A stretch of 64,000 bases of DNA from an uncultured Bacillota bacterium (GCA_949287095.1 CASEFA010000009.1:53101-117100), one strand, 5' to 3'; positions 1-9,342 are shown, numbered from the stretch's first letter. Notes: generated by a model from the letters alone, not told the origin. Numbers and translations are program-made.

Positions 1-603
1 GGAGAGAAGCCTTCTGAGGAACTTCTGGACCCTTACACGCAAAGGGTGAAGAGTTACCCGTGGAAGTTCGTGTTCACCATGCTCTTTTCTGTGCTCTACA
101 TAAAGCTTGTAACTGAGGACGTACAGCTTGCCGCCGCGGGAGCCTGCGTTCTCTGGCTGCTCCTTGAAATTGCCATAGCCGACAGAAAATACAGGATAAT
201 ACCCGATCAGCTGGTGGTTCTCGTAGCGGTGTGCGGCATAGGGCTTATTCCCTTTCACGGCAGCTGGCAGCGGTGCCTTTACGGCGTTATCATCGGTTTC
301 GGATTTATGGCTCTGACGGCAATCCTGGGAAAGATTACATACAGGCGTGACGCCGTAGGGGGAGGGGATATCAAGCTGTTTTCGGCTCTCGGCCTCGTGT
401 GCGGACCGGGAGGGATAATACTGGTGTTCATGATGACGGCTCTTCTCAGCGCAGGCCACGCCGTGATTTTAATGGCGAGAGGAAAACTGAAGAGAACCGA
501 TACCATCGCCATGGCCCCGTATATAGCCATAGCTTCCTGCATTTATCTGGTATTTGGGTACGGCATCGAGGAAACCCTGTTTGCAGGACTTATGAATTTT
601 TGA
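1..603 (+). CDS. Prepilin peptidase, A24 family (5' end outside window)
   Basis: The reading frame is open from the first base, so the gene begins upstream of the window; a GTG at 46 is only an internal candidate start. The visible 200 residues are strongly hydrophobic with several membrane segments. Two aspartate motifs of type IV prepilin peptidases can be seen: an Asp in IADRKYRIIPD and GGGDIK after VGG. In this family the two Asp residues cleave the leader of type IV pilin-like precursors (competence or secretion pseudopilins) at the membrane. The N-terminal methylase part is not visible and may be absent or outside the window. The family is clear; the substrate is unknown. Confidence 0.85.
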   Translation, partial: GEKPSEELLDPYTQRVKSYPWKFVFTMLFSVLYIKLVTEDVQLAAAGACVLWLLLEIAIADRKYRIIPDQLVVLVAVCGIGLIPFHGSWQRCLYGVIIGFGFMALTAILGKITYRRDAVGGGDIKLFSALGLVCGPGGIILVFMMTALLSAGHAVILMARGKLKRTDTIAMAPYIAIASCIYLVFGYGIEETLFAGLMNF

Positions 604-632
604 TATAATAAACCGATTAAGGAGATTCATAT

Positions 633-926
633 ATGATTACAGGAAAGCAGAGAAGTTACCTTAAAGGTCTTGCCAATCAGCTGGATCCGCTGGTGCTTAT
701 CGGCAAGGCGGACCTGACGGATACCGTAATAAAAGAGATAGACAACGTCCTCAACGCCAGGGAGCTGGTGAAAGTGAAGATACAGGAAAGCTCTCTCCTC
801 GACCCGAAGGAGACGGCAAATAAGCTGGCGGACATGCTGGGTGCAGAGTTCGTTCAGGCCATAGGCCGCAAATTCGTTCTCTACAGAGAGTCAAAGGATA
901 ACAGGAAGATTTATCTGCCGAAGTAG
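633..926 (+). CDS. yhbY: YhbY-family RNA-binding protein (CRM domain)
   Basis: This 97-residue protein is the usual length of the single-domain CRM/YhbY family and opens with MITGKQRSYLKGLA followed by the GKADLTD region, both typical. Members bind ribosomal precursor RNA and associate with the large subunit during assembly. AAGGAG lies just upstream of the ATG. The gene is followed six bases later by truA, so the two are probably co-transcribed in an RNA-maturation group. No oddities are seen. Confidence 0.92.
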   Translation: MITGKQRSYLKGLANQLDPLVLIGKADLTDTVIKEIDNVLNARELVKVKIQESSLLDPKETANKLADMLGAEFVQAIGRKFVLYRESKDNRKIYLPK

Positions 927-932
927 CAAGCC

Positions 933-1724
933 ATGGAGAAGAACATACTTTTAACCGTAGAATACGACGGAACTGACTTTTTCGGATGGCAGAGGCAGCC
1001 CGACGTCAGGACGGTTCAGGGAGAGATAGAAAAGGTCTTAAGCGTCATATGCGCCCGTAAGATAGAGATAAACGGAGTGAGCAGGACTGACGCGGGAGTT
1101 CACGCCCTGGACCAGAAGGCAACCTTTTCCGCGGATTTTGCCATACCGGTCGAGAAAATAGCGGAGGTGGCCAACAACCTCTTAGGCGGGGGAAAGAAGC
1201 CTGCCCGTCAGCCGTCGGACGTGAGAATTATAAGCGCCGAAGAGGTGCCGGCTGACTTTCACGCCAGGTTCAGCTCGGTGGGAAAGACGTACAGGTACCT
1301 CATAAACAACAGTCCCGAGCCGGATATATTCATGAGAAACCGCTGCTACCACGTTCAGCAGAACCTCGATGTAGATGCCATGATAGAGGCTGCAGCCTTT
1401 GTCACAGGAGAGCACGACTTTGCAAGCTTTCAGGCGGCGGGAGGAAACGAGAGAGAGACCACCGTCAGAACCGTGTACGACCTGAGTATTTACGGGAGCG
1501 CCGGAGACTACATCACGATGGAGATAACCGGAGACGGATTTTTATATAATATGGTGAGAATCATCGCAGGAACTTTAGTGGATGCGGGCCTCGGAAAAAT
1601 CCCGGCAGCATCCCTTAAGGATATTCTTGAAGCAAAAGACCGCACGAAGGCCGGGCATACGGCGCCGGCGAGAGGTCTTTATCTTGCAAAGGTCTATTAC
1701 GACCGGGAAGAAATGAGAGGATAG
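933..1724 (+). CDS. truA: tRNA pseudouridine synthase A (TruA)
   Basis: TruA converts uridines 38-40 in the anticodon stem-loop of many tRNAs to pseudouridine. The protein is 263 residues, the family's normal length. It begins with [20 protein letters not shown] and carries the catalytic aspartate in [12 protein letters not shown], plus the C-terminal [16 protein letters not shown] signature. It lies directly behind yhbY and ends one base before the next start codon (tagcATG), which suggests translational coupling with the deaminase gene. Confidence 0.95.
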   Translation: MEKNILLTVEYDGTDFFGWQRQPDVRTVQGEIEKVLSVICARKIEINGVSRTDAGVHALDQKATFSADFAIPVEKIAEVANNLLGGGKKPARQPSDVRIISAEEVPADFHARFSSVGKTYRYLINNSPEPDIFMRNRCYHVQQNLDVDAMIEAAAFVTGEHDFASFQAAGGNERETTVRTVYDLSIYGSAGDYITMEITGDGFLYNMVRIIAGTLVDAGLGKIPAASLKDILEAKDRTKAGHTAPARGLYLAKVYYDREEMRG

Positions 1725-1725
1725 C

Positions 1726-2190
1726 ATGTACGAGAGCAAGAATCGCCCGGACTGGGATCATTACTTTATGCAGATGGCTGAGCTTACGGCTCAGCGTTCC
1801 ACCTGCCTCCGCCGTCACGTAGGCGCGGTTATCGTAAAGGATAAGCATATAATCGCAACGGGGTACAACGGTGCTCCGAGAGGGATTGCCCACTGCGACG
1901 AAAAGGGCGGCTGCCTGAGAGAGAAGCTGGGCGTGCCGTCGGGAGAAAGACACGAGCTCTGCCGGGCTCTTCACGCTGAACAGAACGCCATAATCCAGGC
2001 GGCGACTTTAGGTCAGAGCATAGAGGGTGCGACCATATACATCACCAATCAGCCTTGCGTGATCTGTGCAAAGATGATTATCAACGCGGGGATTGATCGT
2101 ATCGTGGTTAAGGACGGCTACCCGGATGAGCTTTCGGTGGAGATTCTCGCAGAAGCGGGGCTCAGGATAGTCATGCTGAAGGATGCTTAG
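1726..2190 (+). CDS. Deoxycytidylate deaminase (ComEB-like)
   Basis: The enzyme is expected to deaminate dCMP to dUMP, feeding thymidylate synthesis. The 154-residue protein has the zinc-binding and catalytic motifs of the cytidine/deoxycytidylate deaminase fold: LHAEQNAII (His ligand and proton-shuttling Glu) and PCVICAK (two Cys ligands). An extra Cys/His-rich stretch ([12 protein letters not shown]), typical of dCMP deaminases, lies between the core strands. It is named comEB in competent Firmicutes, but there are no com genes beside it here. Confidence 0.9.
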   Translation: MYESKNRPDWDHYFMQMAELTAQRSTCLRRHVGAVIVKDKHIIATGYNGAPRGIAHCDEKGGCLREKLGVPSGERHELCRALHAEQNAIIQAATLGQSIEGATIYITNQPCVICAKMIINAGIDRIVVKDGYPDELSVEILAEAGLRIVMLKDA

Positions 2191-2198
2191 GAGATAAA

Positions 2199-3353
2199 AT
2201 GGAAATTACACTGCGCAGTGTTCTGCTGATTCTGGGCGTGGCGTTTATGATTGCATTTATCGTCACCCCGCTCAGCATAAAAATCGCGCCGAAGATAGGC
2301 GCAGTAGATGTGCCGAAGGACAGCCGGCGCATGCACAGAAGAACCATACCCCGGTTCGGAGGTCTTGCGGTTTTCGCGGGAACTATGATAACAGTAGGGT
2401 TTTTCCTGTGGGATGATCCGAAGATACGCGTTGCCATGCTGGGCGGCGCACTGATATATGTCTTAGGCGTCGTGGACGATCTGAAAAACCTCCACGCGGG
2501 GATAAAGTTCGGATATCAGGTAGCCGTGGCGGTTATGATTTATGCCATGGGCATCAGGATAAACATAATAAACAATTATTTCGGACCGGGCAACTGGATT
2601 TTAAGCGACGCCATCTGCTTCATAGTTACGGTATTGTGGATAGTGGGCATCACAAACACCATAAATCTCATAGACGGCCTTGACGGTCTTGCCGCCGGAA
2701 CTTCAGCCATAGCGGCGCTCTGCATCGCGTATATCGCCTACATTCACGGCGACACCTTCGGAATGGCGACCGTGTGCGTGGCGATGCTGGCTCTGGCAGG
2801 CTCCTGTCTGGGATTCCTGCCGTATAACTTTTCACCGGCCAAGACCTTTATGGGCGACGGCGGGGCGCTGTTCCTCGGATTTATGATAGCGGTTCTTTCC
2901 GTCATCGGGCCTTTAAAGCGTTCCACAGTAATCGCGGTGGTGGTGCCGGTAGTGGTTCTGGCCATTCCTATTTTCGATACGTCCTTTGCCATAGTGAGGC
3001 GAATCGTAAACCGCAAGCCTATTATGGAAGCGGACAAAGGCCATCTTCACCACCGTCTCATGGATGCGGGCTACGGTCAGCGCAGGGCGGTGCTCATGCT
3101 CTACGGTATCAGCGCCATTATGGGAATGGCCGCCGTCCTCATAAGCCGCGAGCTCTACAAGGATGCATGTGCCCTTGCTGTTATCGCCGCCGTCTACCTC
3201 TACGTGTTCCTGACGGATCCTAACCACAAGATGCCTCACATCAAAGCGGTAAACATCGCTAAGGAAGAGAAGAAGCAGGCGGCTTCGGAGCGCGTCGCCG
3301 CTGAGGAGGAGACTGGCAGCGGTGCGTCTGAATCAACTGAGAATGTGGAATAG
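2199..3353 (+). CDS. Undecaprenyl-phosphate GlcNAc-1-phosphate transferase (WecA/TagO/MraY family)
   Basis: This polytopic membrane enzyme should transfer a sugar-1-phosphate (GlcNAc in TagO/WecA) from a UDP-sugar to undecaprenyl phosphate, starting wall teichoic acid or another surface glycan. The 384-residue sequence shows the family motifs in order: VVDDLKNL (catalytic Asp pair), NLIDGLDGLAAG, GDGGALFLGF and the HLHHRLMD signature of the WecA/TagO branch. A charged tail of about 30 residues (EEKKQAASERVAAEEE) closes the protein. No other glycan genes adjoin it, so the polymer it serves is unknown. Confidence 0.9.
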   Translation: MEITLRSVLLILGVAFMIAFIVTPLSIKIAPKIGAVDVPKDSRRMHRRTIPRFGGLAVFAGTMITVGFFLWDDPKIRVAMLGGALIYVLGVVDDLKNLHAGIKFGYQVAVAVMIYAMGIRINIINNYFGPGNWILSDAICFIVTVLWIVGITNTINLIDGLDGLAAGTSAIAALCIAYIAYIHGDTFGMATVCVAMLALAGSCLGFLPYNFSPAKTFMGDGGALFLGFMIAVLSVIGPLKRSTVIAVVVPVVVLAIPIFDTSFAIVRRIVNRKPIMEADKGHLHHRLMDAGYGQRRAVLMLYGISAIMGMAAVLISRELYKDACALAVIAAVYLYVFLTDPNHKMPHIKAVNIAKEEKKQAASERVAAEEETGSGASESTENVE

Positions 3354-3795
3354 GTTTATTGATGTACGGCGACTTGCAGTTCGAGTTTAATTATGAAATT
3401 TAAGGAGGTGTTCGATGTGAAACCGTTATTGTGGGGTGTGCATCGAACACTTTTTCGATGTTAAGAGGGATTTGTTGAGTTTACATCGAACATTTTAGGT
3501 GCAAGTAACAATTCGACATGGAATTTGTTCGATGAAAACAGCATTTCATGCTTTAAGGTCGAAAATGCGTTCGATTCAGAAAGCTAAAAACGGCCTCGAG
3601 GTCGAACAGCCTTAGATTTTGGAGAAGAAAAAAGTTTCTCCATGAATTCTGTTTATATAACACTGCCGGGAGAATTGAATTTTCTCATATACTTAAAAAT
3701 GCAGTTGAATTTTCTAAAAAATGGAAGTATACTTTAGTATAAGTTACAAATTTTGGTATATAATGTAAAAATCTGAGAATGGGATTTTAAGGTTT
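3354..3795. other. Non-coding region with repeated GTTCGATG/CATCGAAC motifs
   Basis: This AT-rich stretch holds at least seven copies of a TTCGA-centred motif in both orientations between 3411 and 3606: GTTCGATG at 3410, CATCGAAC at 3441, TTCGATG at 3454, CATCGAAC again near 3484, and later GTTCGATG, GTCGAA and GTTCGAT. A strong SD (AAGGAGG, 3402-3408) precedes a 15-codon GTG-started frame (3417-3464) that may be translated. An AT-rich promoter-like stretch (TATAAT near 3765) precedes the pseudogene. No gene is recognised. Confidence 0.5.
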
Positions 3796-4554
3796 ATGAG
3801 AGAGCTTATAATTCAAATCAAAAAGGAACTTTTGAAGTTACGGGGTGCGAGAAGTGTTTGCGAGGAAAAGCTGAGCAGCCTGCCGGAGGGACTGCTCAGA
3901 GCTGACATAAAGCGGGGGAGAAAATATTATTACCAGACGCTGAATGGAGTGGAGAGATATTTGGGGCGGAGAGATGGAACTGGTAGAAGCGCTGAAGGAG
4001 CGTAAGCTTGCTGAGGAGACGCTAAAAGCGGTTGATACTGACGAAAAATGTCTTGAATATGCAATCGAAACATTAAGAGATTTTTCGCCGGAAGAAATTT
4101 ACAAAACTCTTCCGAAGTCGTACAGAAAGGAAGATAATGCGAAGAGCAGCATCATTACGGACGGCGAGGCGTGGGCAGGCGCGCCATATGTGAAAAAGAG
4201 CAGTTACGGCAGGTATGAGGATCCGTCGCAGCTTACCATGAAGGGCGATTACGTGAGGTCAAAGTCTGAGCTCAACATCGCAAATATGATGTATATGAAG
4301 GGGATACCGTATCGATATGAGGAGGTGACGGAGCTTTGCGGGGAGACCATCGCTCCGGATTTTGCGGTGTATAGGGAAAGTGACGGGAAGGTGATCTTTC
4401 TGGAGCATTTCGGGATGATTTCGCGTGGAAGGTGCACCTGTACATTAAGGCGGGTTATATGCCGTACAGGGATGTGTTCTTTACGTTTGAAGATCTGGAC
4501 GGGAATATAGATACACAGTTTATAGATTATCTGATGGAAACGTATTTCAGGTGA
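3796..4554 (+). pseudogene. Disrupted gene, conserved hypothetical (two frameshifts)
   Basis: Three consecutive frames read as one protein if two shifts are allowed. The first frame (from ATG 3796) runs to about 3965 (GVERYLG). The second continues as GEMELVEALKERKLAEETL and reaches LEHFGM near 4418. The third resumes with DDFAWKVHLYIKAGYMPYRD and ends at the TGA at 4552. The middle contains RSKSELNIANMMYMKGIPY and PDFAVYRESDGKVIFLEHFGM, a pattern typical of clostridial nuclease-like hypothetical proteins. The second break lies in gggATGATttc, where loss of a copy of a short direct repeat would explain it. The function of the intact family is not known to me. Confidence 0.75.
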
Positions 4555-4651
4555 GCGGGGTGTAGTAAGCATTTGACGGCGACGGCGTCTGCAGACTTTG
4601 AAGTCGAACTGTTACGACCGGTCGCAAACCGCCGCCGCCGGAGTAAATATC

Positions 4652-5545
4652 CTACAGCTTTATATCGCCCTCGGCCAGGAGAACTGCGCTGCCTCCCACG
4701 CGGATAAGGCACCCGCCGTCGGCGTCTTCACGGATATCAGTGAGAATAACAGACGGCCTGTCCATCTTCTCGCCCTGGACGATGCGGCAGGATACGGAGC
4801 CGTCGGCACCGGCATCCGGCAGCAGGCCGTTGAGCCTGAAGTAATACGTGAGAGCGCCGTTGGAGGTTCCCGTCGCAGCCTCCTCGTCTATGTCGTAGAG
4901 AGGAGCAAAATTCCTGCAGTGGGCGGTGGCGTCGTCGCAGTTTACCGTAAATGCGTGGACTCCGGTAACCCTGTACTCGGCGGAAAGGTCCGAGAGCGCC
5001 TTCATATCGGGATTGAGCCCGTCAAGCTCAGCGCAGTTGCCCACAGGCATCATAATGTCCGGAAGTCCGGTGGAGATGAGCTGAGGCTTAAGCCCGCCAA
5101 AATCGGGAACTTCCCCGCCGTAGCCCATGACATCGTAAAGGCGCTGAACTTCTTCCGGCTTTGATATTGTACCCATTTCCACAGGGGAAGCCATGTCCAT
5201 CATGACAAAGCCGTCTTTGATTTCAATGTTGAGGTCGCCTGCCAGTGTGTGGTTGGTGCAGACACAGTTTTCCGGCAGAATGCCGGCTTTGATCAGGCAT
5301 ACAAAGGATGCAATGGTGGCGTGTCCGCAAAGGTCCACCTCCGCCGCCGGAGTGAAATACCTGATCTGGAACTCTCTGTCGCCCAGAACCTTAATGAAAG
5401 CGGTCTCTGAGTATCGAAGTTCGGCGGCTGTTTTTCTCATGGTTTCGTCGGGCGGGAAATCGCCGTCCCTGTCGAGTATGACCACCCCTGCCGGGTTGCC
5501 GCCGAAAAGTGAATCCGTAAACGCATCGGCAATAAAAAATTTCAT
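4652..5545 (-). CDS. PhzF-family isomerase/epimerase
   Basis: The 297-residue protein has the duplicated hot-dog-like PhzF fold signature: FIADAFTDSLFGGNPAGVV at the N-terminus, the catalytic-Glu region LRYSETAFI, RYFTPAAEVDLCGHATIA, and a second-half EEAATGTSNGAL. PhzF itself isomerises a phenazine precursor, but most homologues act on unknown small substrates. The start is placed at the ATG at 5545 because GGAGGTG lies nine bases before it; an upstream GTG overlaps that SD. The gene lies 58 bp behind serA on the same strand and may share its transcript. The physiological substrate cannot be inferred. Confidence 0.85.
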   Translation of the reverse strand: MKFFIADAFTDSLFGGNPAGVVILDRDGDFPPDETMRKTAAELRYSETAFIKVLGDREFQIRYFTPAAEVDLCGHATIASFVCLIKAGILPENCVCTNHTLAGDLNIEIKDGFVMMDMASPVEMGTISKPEEVQRLYDVMGYGGEVPDFGGLKPQLISTGLPDIMMPVGNCAELDGLNPDMKALSDLSAEYRVTGVHAFTVNCDDATAHCRNFAPLYDIDEEAATGTSNGALTYYFRLNGLLPDAGADGSVSCRIVQGEKMDRPSVILTDIREDADGGCLIRVGGSAVLLAEGDIKL

Positions 5546-5603
5546 AGTCTGTAACACCTCCGTGTCTCATCGCATAAAGAAAAAATCAGACAGACGTGCT
5601 GCA

Positions 5604-6788
5604 CTACATATCCTGCAGCACGCGCACTTTTACAACGCCGTCCACCTTCGGAACGGAAGTCACGGGCTGTGCCAGGCTTAAGAGGGCATAGCCGTAAAGT
5701 GAAGAACCGTCAGTGGAAGGACGGGTGCCGCCTGCGGCGGCCTTGACTGTATTATCGGCAAACATGGCTGAAGCCAGTCTGACCGGATCGGGTTCATCTT
5801 TGGTTATAACCGCTACGCGGGTTTCGTCCGCCGTTACAGGTCCCAGAGAAACTGCGGGCAGGTTCACGGAATTTACTATGTTTCCGTTTTCTATGTAATC
5901 CATCAGCTCGCGGGCTGCCATTGCCGCACAGTTATCCTCGGCCTCTGCGGTGGATGCGCCCAGGTGAGGGAGGACGATTACGTCCGGGCGCCCGTGGATG
6001 CCGGCGGTGACAAAGTCGGTAACGTATTTGGAAATTTTCCCTAAAGGGGCAGTGCCGTCAGCGTCCAGCGCTTTAATCAGCGCGCCTTCGTCCATCAGCT
6101 TGTCACGGGAGAAGTTCAGGAACACTGCACCGGACTTTACACATGAGAGAAGCTCATCGTTGAACATACCTTTGGTCGAGTCGGTGGCAGGAAGGTGGAG
6201 AGTAATATAGTCGCTTTCACCGAGAAGTTCCTTGATGTCGCGGCGGATTCCCACTCCGGGCAGAAGTCTGAGCGCTGCGTTTACCGAAAGGTAAGGGTCA
6301 TAACCGATTACGTTCATCCCGAGAGAAGAAGCTGCGTTGGCAACCATTGCACCGATGGCTCCCAGGCCCACTACGCCGAGGGTCTTTCCGGCGATTTCCG
6401 TTCCTGCGAACTGGCCTTTGCCCTTTTCAACCTGCCTGGATACATCGTCGCCATGAAGACCGGAAGCCCAGGCAATACCTTCGGGGATATTTCTGGCCGC
6501 CAGAATCATGGCTCCGATTACCAGTTCCTTGACGGCGTTGGCGTTGGCGCCGGGGGTGTTGAAAACGGCGATTCCGCTTTCGGCACAGCGGTCTAAGGGA
6601 ATGTTGTTTACGCCTGCACCGGCTCTGGCTATAGCTAAAAGTCCTTTGCCGAACTCCATTTCGTGCATGTCGGCGCTGCGGACAACGATTCCGCAGCAGC
6701 AGGAGACATCGTCGGTTATGGAATAGCTGTCCGTGAAGGCCCCGAGGCCTGCAGGTGAAATTTTGTTTAGAGTAGAAATTTTGTACAT
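5604..6788 (-). CDS. serA: D-3-phosphoglycerate dehydrogenase (SerA)
   Basis: SerA oxidises 3-phosphoglycerate to 3-phosphohydroxypyruvate, the first step of serine synthesis. The 394-residue protein carries an NAD-binding Rossmann motif (GVVGLGAIGAMVANAA), the substrate-side Arg in NFSRDKLMDE and the catalytic His in VLPHLGASTAEAEDN. A degenerate ACT-like tail follows residue 315. AGGAGG precedes the ATG. The gene diverges from serC and reads from a TTGAAA-17-TATAAT promoter whose -35 overlaps that of serC, so both serine genes are probably controlled together. Confidence 0.93.
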   Translation of the reverse strand: MYKISTLNKISPAGLGAFTDSYSITDDVSCCCGIVVRSADMHEMEFGKGLLAIARAGAGVNNIPLDRCAESGIAVFNTPGANANAVKELVIGAMILAARNIPEGIAWASGLHGDDVSRQVEKGKGQFAGTEIAGKTLGVVGLGAIGAMVANAASSLGMNVIGYDPYLSVNAALRLLPGVGIRRDIKELLGESDYITLHLPATDSTKGMFNDELLSCVKSGAVFLNFSRDKLMDEGALIKALDADGTAPLGKISKYVTDFVTAGIHGRPDVIVLPHLGASTAEAEDNCAAMAARELMDYIENGNIVNSVNLPAVSLGPVTADETRVAVITKDEPDPVRLASAMFADNTVKAAAGGTRPSTDGSSLYGYALLSLAQPVTSVPKVDGVVKVRVLQDM

Positions 6789-6889
6789 TGTGATACCTCC
6801 TGAAAAACTGCAACAAAAAGTGAAAAAAATTGGTTATTTGCCCAAGGCTACGCCTTTGACCGTATCATTTTTTGTGAATGTTAAACAAA

Positions 6890-6936
6890 ATTATAGCACT
6901 GAATTCCTTTACTTTCAACAAGTAAAGTGGTATAAT
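6890..6936. promoter_or_regulatory. Divergent serA/serC promoters with overlapping -35 boxes and a perfect inverted repeat
   Basis: On the plus strand TTTACT (6908-6913) and TATAAT (6931-6936) are 17 bp apart and face serC. On the minus strand TTGAAA (6918-6913) and TATAAT (6895-6890), also 17 bp apart, face serA. A perfect 8-bp inverted repeat, CTTTACTT at 6907-6914 and AAGTAAAG at 6920-6927, covers both -35 boxes. It is well placed as one operator controlling both genes. Promoter assignment comes directly from consensus match; the regulator is unknown. Confidence 0.8.
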
Positions 6937-7006
6937 CTAAAAGATATTTTATTGCAGAGACGTATTCGAAGGGACTTTGAAAACGCTGCAGGAACGGAGG
7001 AAGAAT

Positions 7007-8098
7007 ATGAAATACGAAAACAGAGTGTACAATTTTTCAGCAGGACCGTCCATACTGCCGCTGGAAGTTATTAAAGAAGCGGCTGATAATCTGGCCAGTT
7101 ATCATGGCTGCGGGCAGTCAGTTATGGAAATGAGTCACCGATCTTCCGAGTTCAAGAAAATTATCGAAGATGCAGAAGCTGATCTCAGAGAGCTGATGAG
7201 CATACCTGATAACTACAAGGTGCTGTTTTTGCAGGGTGGAGGAACTCTCCAGTTTTCCATGGTACCTTTGAACCTTCTTAGAAAGTCCGGAAAGGCGGAT
7301 TACATCGTTACCGGATCATGGGCGAAGAAAGCAGCCAAGGAAGCGCAGAAGTTCGGCGACATCAGGATAGTGGCAAGCTCCGAGGACGAAACCTTTACAT
7401 ATATCCCTGAGGTTAAGAGGGAGGACTTCAGGGCCGATGCCGATTATGTGTACGTGTGCTATAACAATACCATTTACGGCACCCATTTCCCTTACATACC
7501 TGACACGGGAGACATTCCGCTGGTCGCCGATATGTCAAGCTGTATACTCAGTGAGGAGATTGACGTTTCAAAGTTCGGTCTTATCTTTGCGGGGGCTCAG
7601 AAGAATATCGCACCGGCAGGTGTTACCATAGTTATAATCAGAGAAGACCTCATCGGATTTGCAAAGCCTGAAACTCCTGTTTATCTGGACTATAAGACTC
7701 ATGCAGATAACGATTCCATGTATAATACGCCGCCGTGCTTTGCAATCCATATTGCAGGCGAAGTGTTTAAGTATCTTAAGAAGATGGGAGGCGTTCCGGC
7801 AATGCACGAAGTTGATGTCCGCAAGGCCGGAAAGCTCTACGCATATATCGATGGAAGCGGTTTCTATAAATCTCCTGTAAGGGAAAAAGACCGTTCCCTC
7901 ATGAACGTCGTGTTCGTGACGGGAGATGCGGACATGGATAAGAAGTTTGTTGCCGCCGCAAAGGAGCAGGGCCTTGTGAACCTTAACGGCCACAGATCCA
8001 TAGGCGGAATGAGGGCGAGCATTTACAACGCCATGCCGGAGGAAGGTGTGGATAAACTCATAGAATTCATGGAGGAATTCAGAAAGGCGAATCAGTAA
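7007..8098 (+). CDS. serC: Phosphoserine aminotransferase (SerC)
   Basis: SerC transaminates 3-phosphohydroxypyruvate with glutamate to O-phosphoserine, using PLP. The 363-residue protein opens with NFSAGPSILP and contains QGGGTLQFSMVP and the PLP-lysine region FAGAQKNIAPAGVTIVI. The ATG at 7007 is chosen because GGAGGA lies six bases upstream; an in-frame ATG at 6977 has no SD. The stop overlaps the ATG of apgM by one base, indicating translational coupling. Confidence 0.95.
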   Translation: MKYENRVYNFSAGPSILPLEVIKEAADNLASYHGCGQSVMEMSHRSSEFKKIIEDAEADLRELMSIPDNYKVLFLQGGGTLQFSMVPLNLLRKSGKADYIVTGSWAKKAAKEAQKFGDIRIVASSEDETFTYIPEVKREDFRADADYVYVCYNNTIYGTHFPYIPDTGDIPLVADMSSCILSEEIDVSKFGLIFAGAQKNIAPAGVTIVIIREDLIGFAKPETPVYLDYKTHADNDSMYNTPPCFAIHIAGEVFKYLKKMGGVPAMHEVDVRKAGKLYAYIDGSGFYKSPVREKDRSLMNVVFVTGDADMDKKFVAAAKEQGLVNLNGHRSIGGMRASIYNAMPEEGVDKLIEFMEEFRKANQ

Positions 8099-9309
8099 TG
8101 AAGTATTTAGTGGTAGTTCCCGACGGAGCCGGGGACGATAAAATAGAAGCGCTTGCGGGAAAGAGCGCGCTGGATGCCGCGGATATGCCGTTTACCGACA
8201 GCCTTGCGGCCAGAGGTGAAGTGGGAATGGTCTGCAACGTTCCTCCAGGCATTGCACCGGGAAGCGACGCGGCCAATCTTTCGGTTATGGGTTACGACCC
8301 TGCGGTTTATCTCACGGGAAGATCTCCGTTGGAGGCTGCAAGCATAGGAATCGAAATGGCCGACGATGACGTTGCCTTCAGAGCCAACATTATAACGCTG
8401 GAGGGAGGCGGAGCGTACGAGGATCTGATTGTCAGGGATCACAGCTCAGGGGAGATTACCACCGAAGAGGCGGATGAACTCATTAAGGCTGTCAACGAAG
8501 CTTTTGCCGATGAACGAAGAAAATTTTACACGGGAACCAGCTACAGACACTGTCTCATAGTCCATGGCGGCACTACGGCCATGACAACCACACCGCCTCA
8601 CGACATTCTGGGGAAGCGATGCGGGGATTACCTGCCTTCCGGAGAGGGTTCCGGCGAACTCCTCGATATGATGAAGAAAAGCTATGAAATACTCAGGGAT
8701 CATCCTGTGAACAAAGCGCGCGTGGATAAAGGCCTTAATCCGGCCAACTCGCTGTGGATATGGGGACAGGGAAAGAAACCGCAGCTTTCACCGTTTTACG
8801 ATAAGTACGGACTTAAGGGAACCGCAATCAGCGCAGTAGATCTGATAAAAGGCATCGCTCTCTGTGCGGGACTCGGTTCGGTGGACGTTGAAGGCGCTAC
8901 CGGAACTATGCATACCAATTTCAAGGGGAAAGCCGATGCTGCAATCCGTGAATTCAGAAGCGGAAAGGACTTTGTTTATGTTCATCTGGAGGGGCCGGAC
9001 GAGTGCTCTCACCAGGGAGATATGGACGGAAAGCTTACGTGCCTTCACGACATAGACCAGAAAATAGTAAAACCGATAGTGGAAGCGCTTCGGGAGGACG
9101 GAGAAGACTTCAAGGTGCTTGTGGTGCCTGATCACAGGACGCCGCTTGCTATCAGGACACATTCGTCAACCCCTGTTTCGTATATGGTTTACAATAGTTC
9201 TGATGAAAAACCGGAGGATAAATCCAGGAGATTCTGCGAATCGTCCGGTGAGAAAGGAAGATATTTCGAAAACGGATGCGAACTGGCGGATTACTTCTTC
9301 GGAAAATAA
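8098..9309 (+). CDS. apgM: Cofactor-independent phosphoglycerate mutase, ApgM type
   Basis: The enzyme interconverts 2- and 3-phosphoglycerate without 2,3-bisphosphoglycerate. The 403-residue protein belongs to the archaeal-type ApgM branch of the alkaline phosphatase superfamily: metal-binding VVVPDGAGDD at the N-terminus, the phosphoserine region GSDAANLSVMGYDP, and C-terminal VVPDHRTPLAIRTHSS with metal-binding Asp and His. Being coupled to serC, it may supply 3-phosphoglycerate for serine synthesis; that link is inferred from position. Confidence 0.9.
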   Translation: MKYLVVVPDGAGDDKIEALAGKSALDAADMPFTDSLAARGEVGMVCNVPPGIAPGSDAANLSVMGYDPAVYLTGRSPLEAASIGIEMADDDVAFRANIITLEGGGAYEDLIVRDHSSGEITTEEADELIKAVNEAFADERRKFYTGTSYRHCLIVHGGTTAMTTTPPHDILGKRCGDYLPSGEGSGELLDMMKKSYEILRDHPVNKARVDKGLNPANSLWIWGQGKKPQLSPFYDKYGLKGTAISAVDLIKGIALCAGLGSVDVEGATGTMHTNFKGKADAAIREFRSGKDFVYVHLEGPDECSHQGDMDGKLTCLHDIDQKIVKPIVEALREDGEDFKVLVVPDHRTPLAIRTHSSTPVSYMVYNSSDEKPEDKSRRFCESSGEKGRYFENGCELADYFFGK

Positions 9310-9342
9310 TCCGACGGACGTATCGGAAGTGTTTGAGGATAT

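Noticed and set aside
4598..5164. 188-codon plus-strand frame
   Set aside because: It lies wholly antisense to phzF, whose protein matches a known family with an SD; the plus-strand product has no recognisable motifs.
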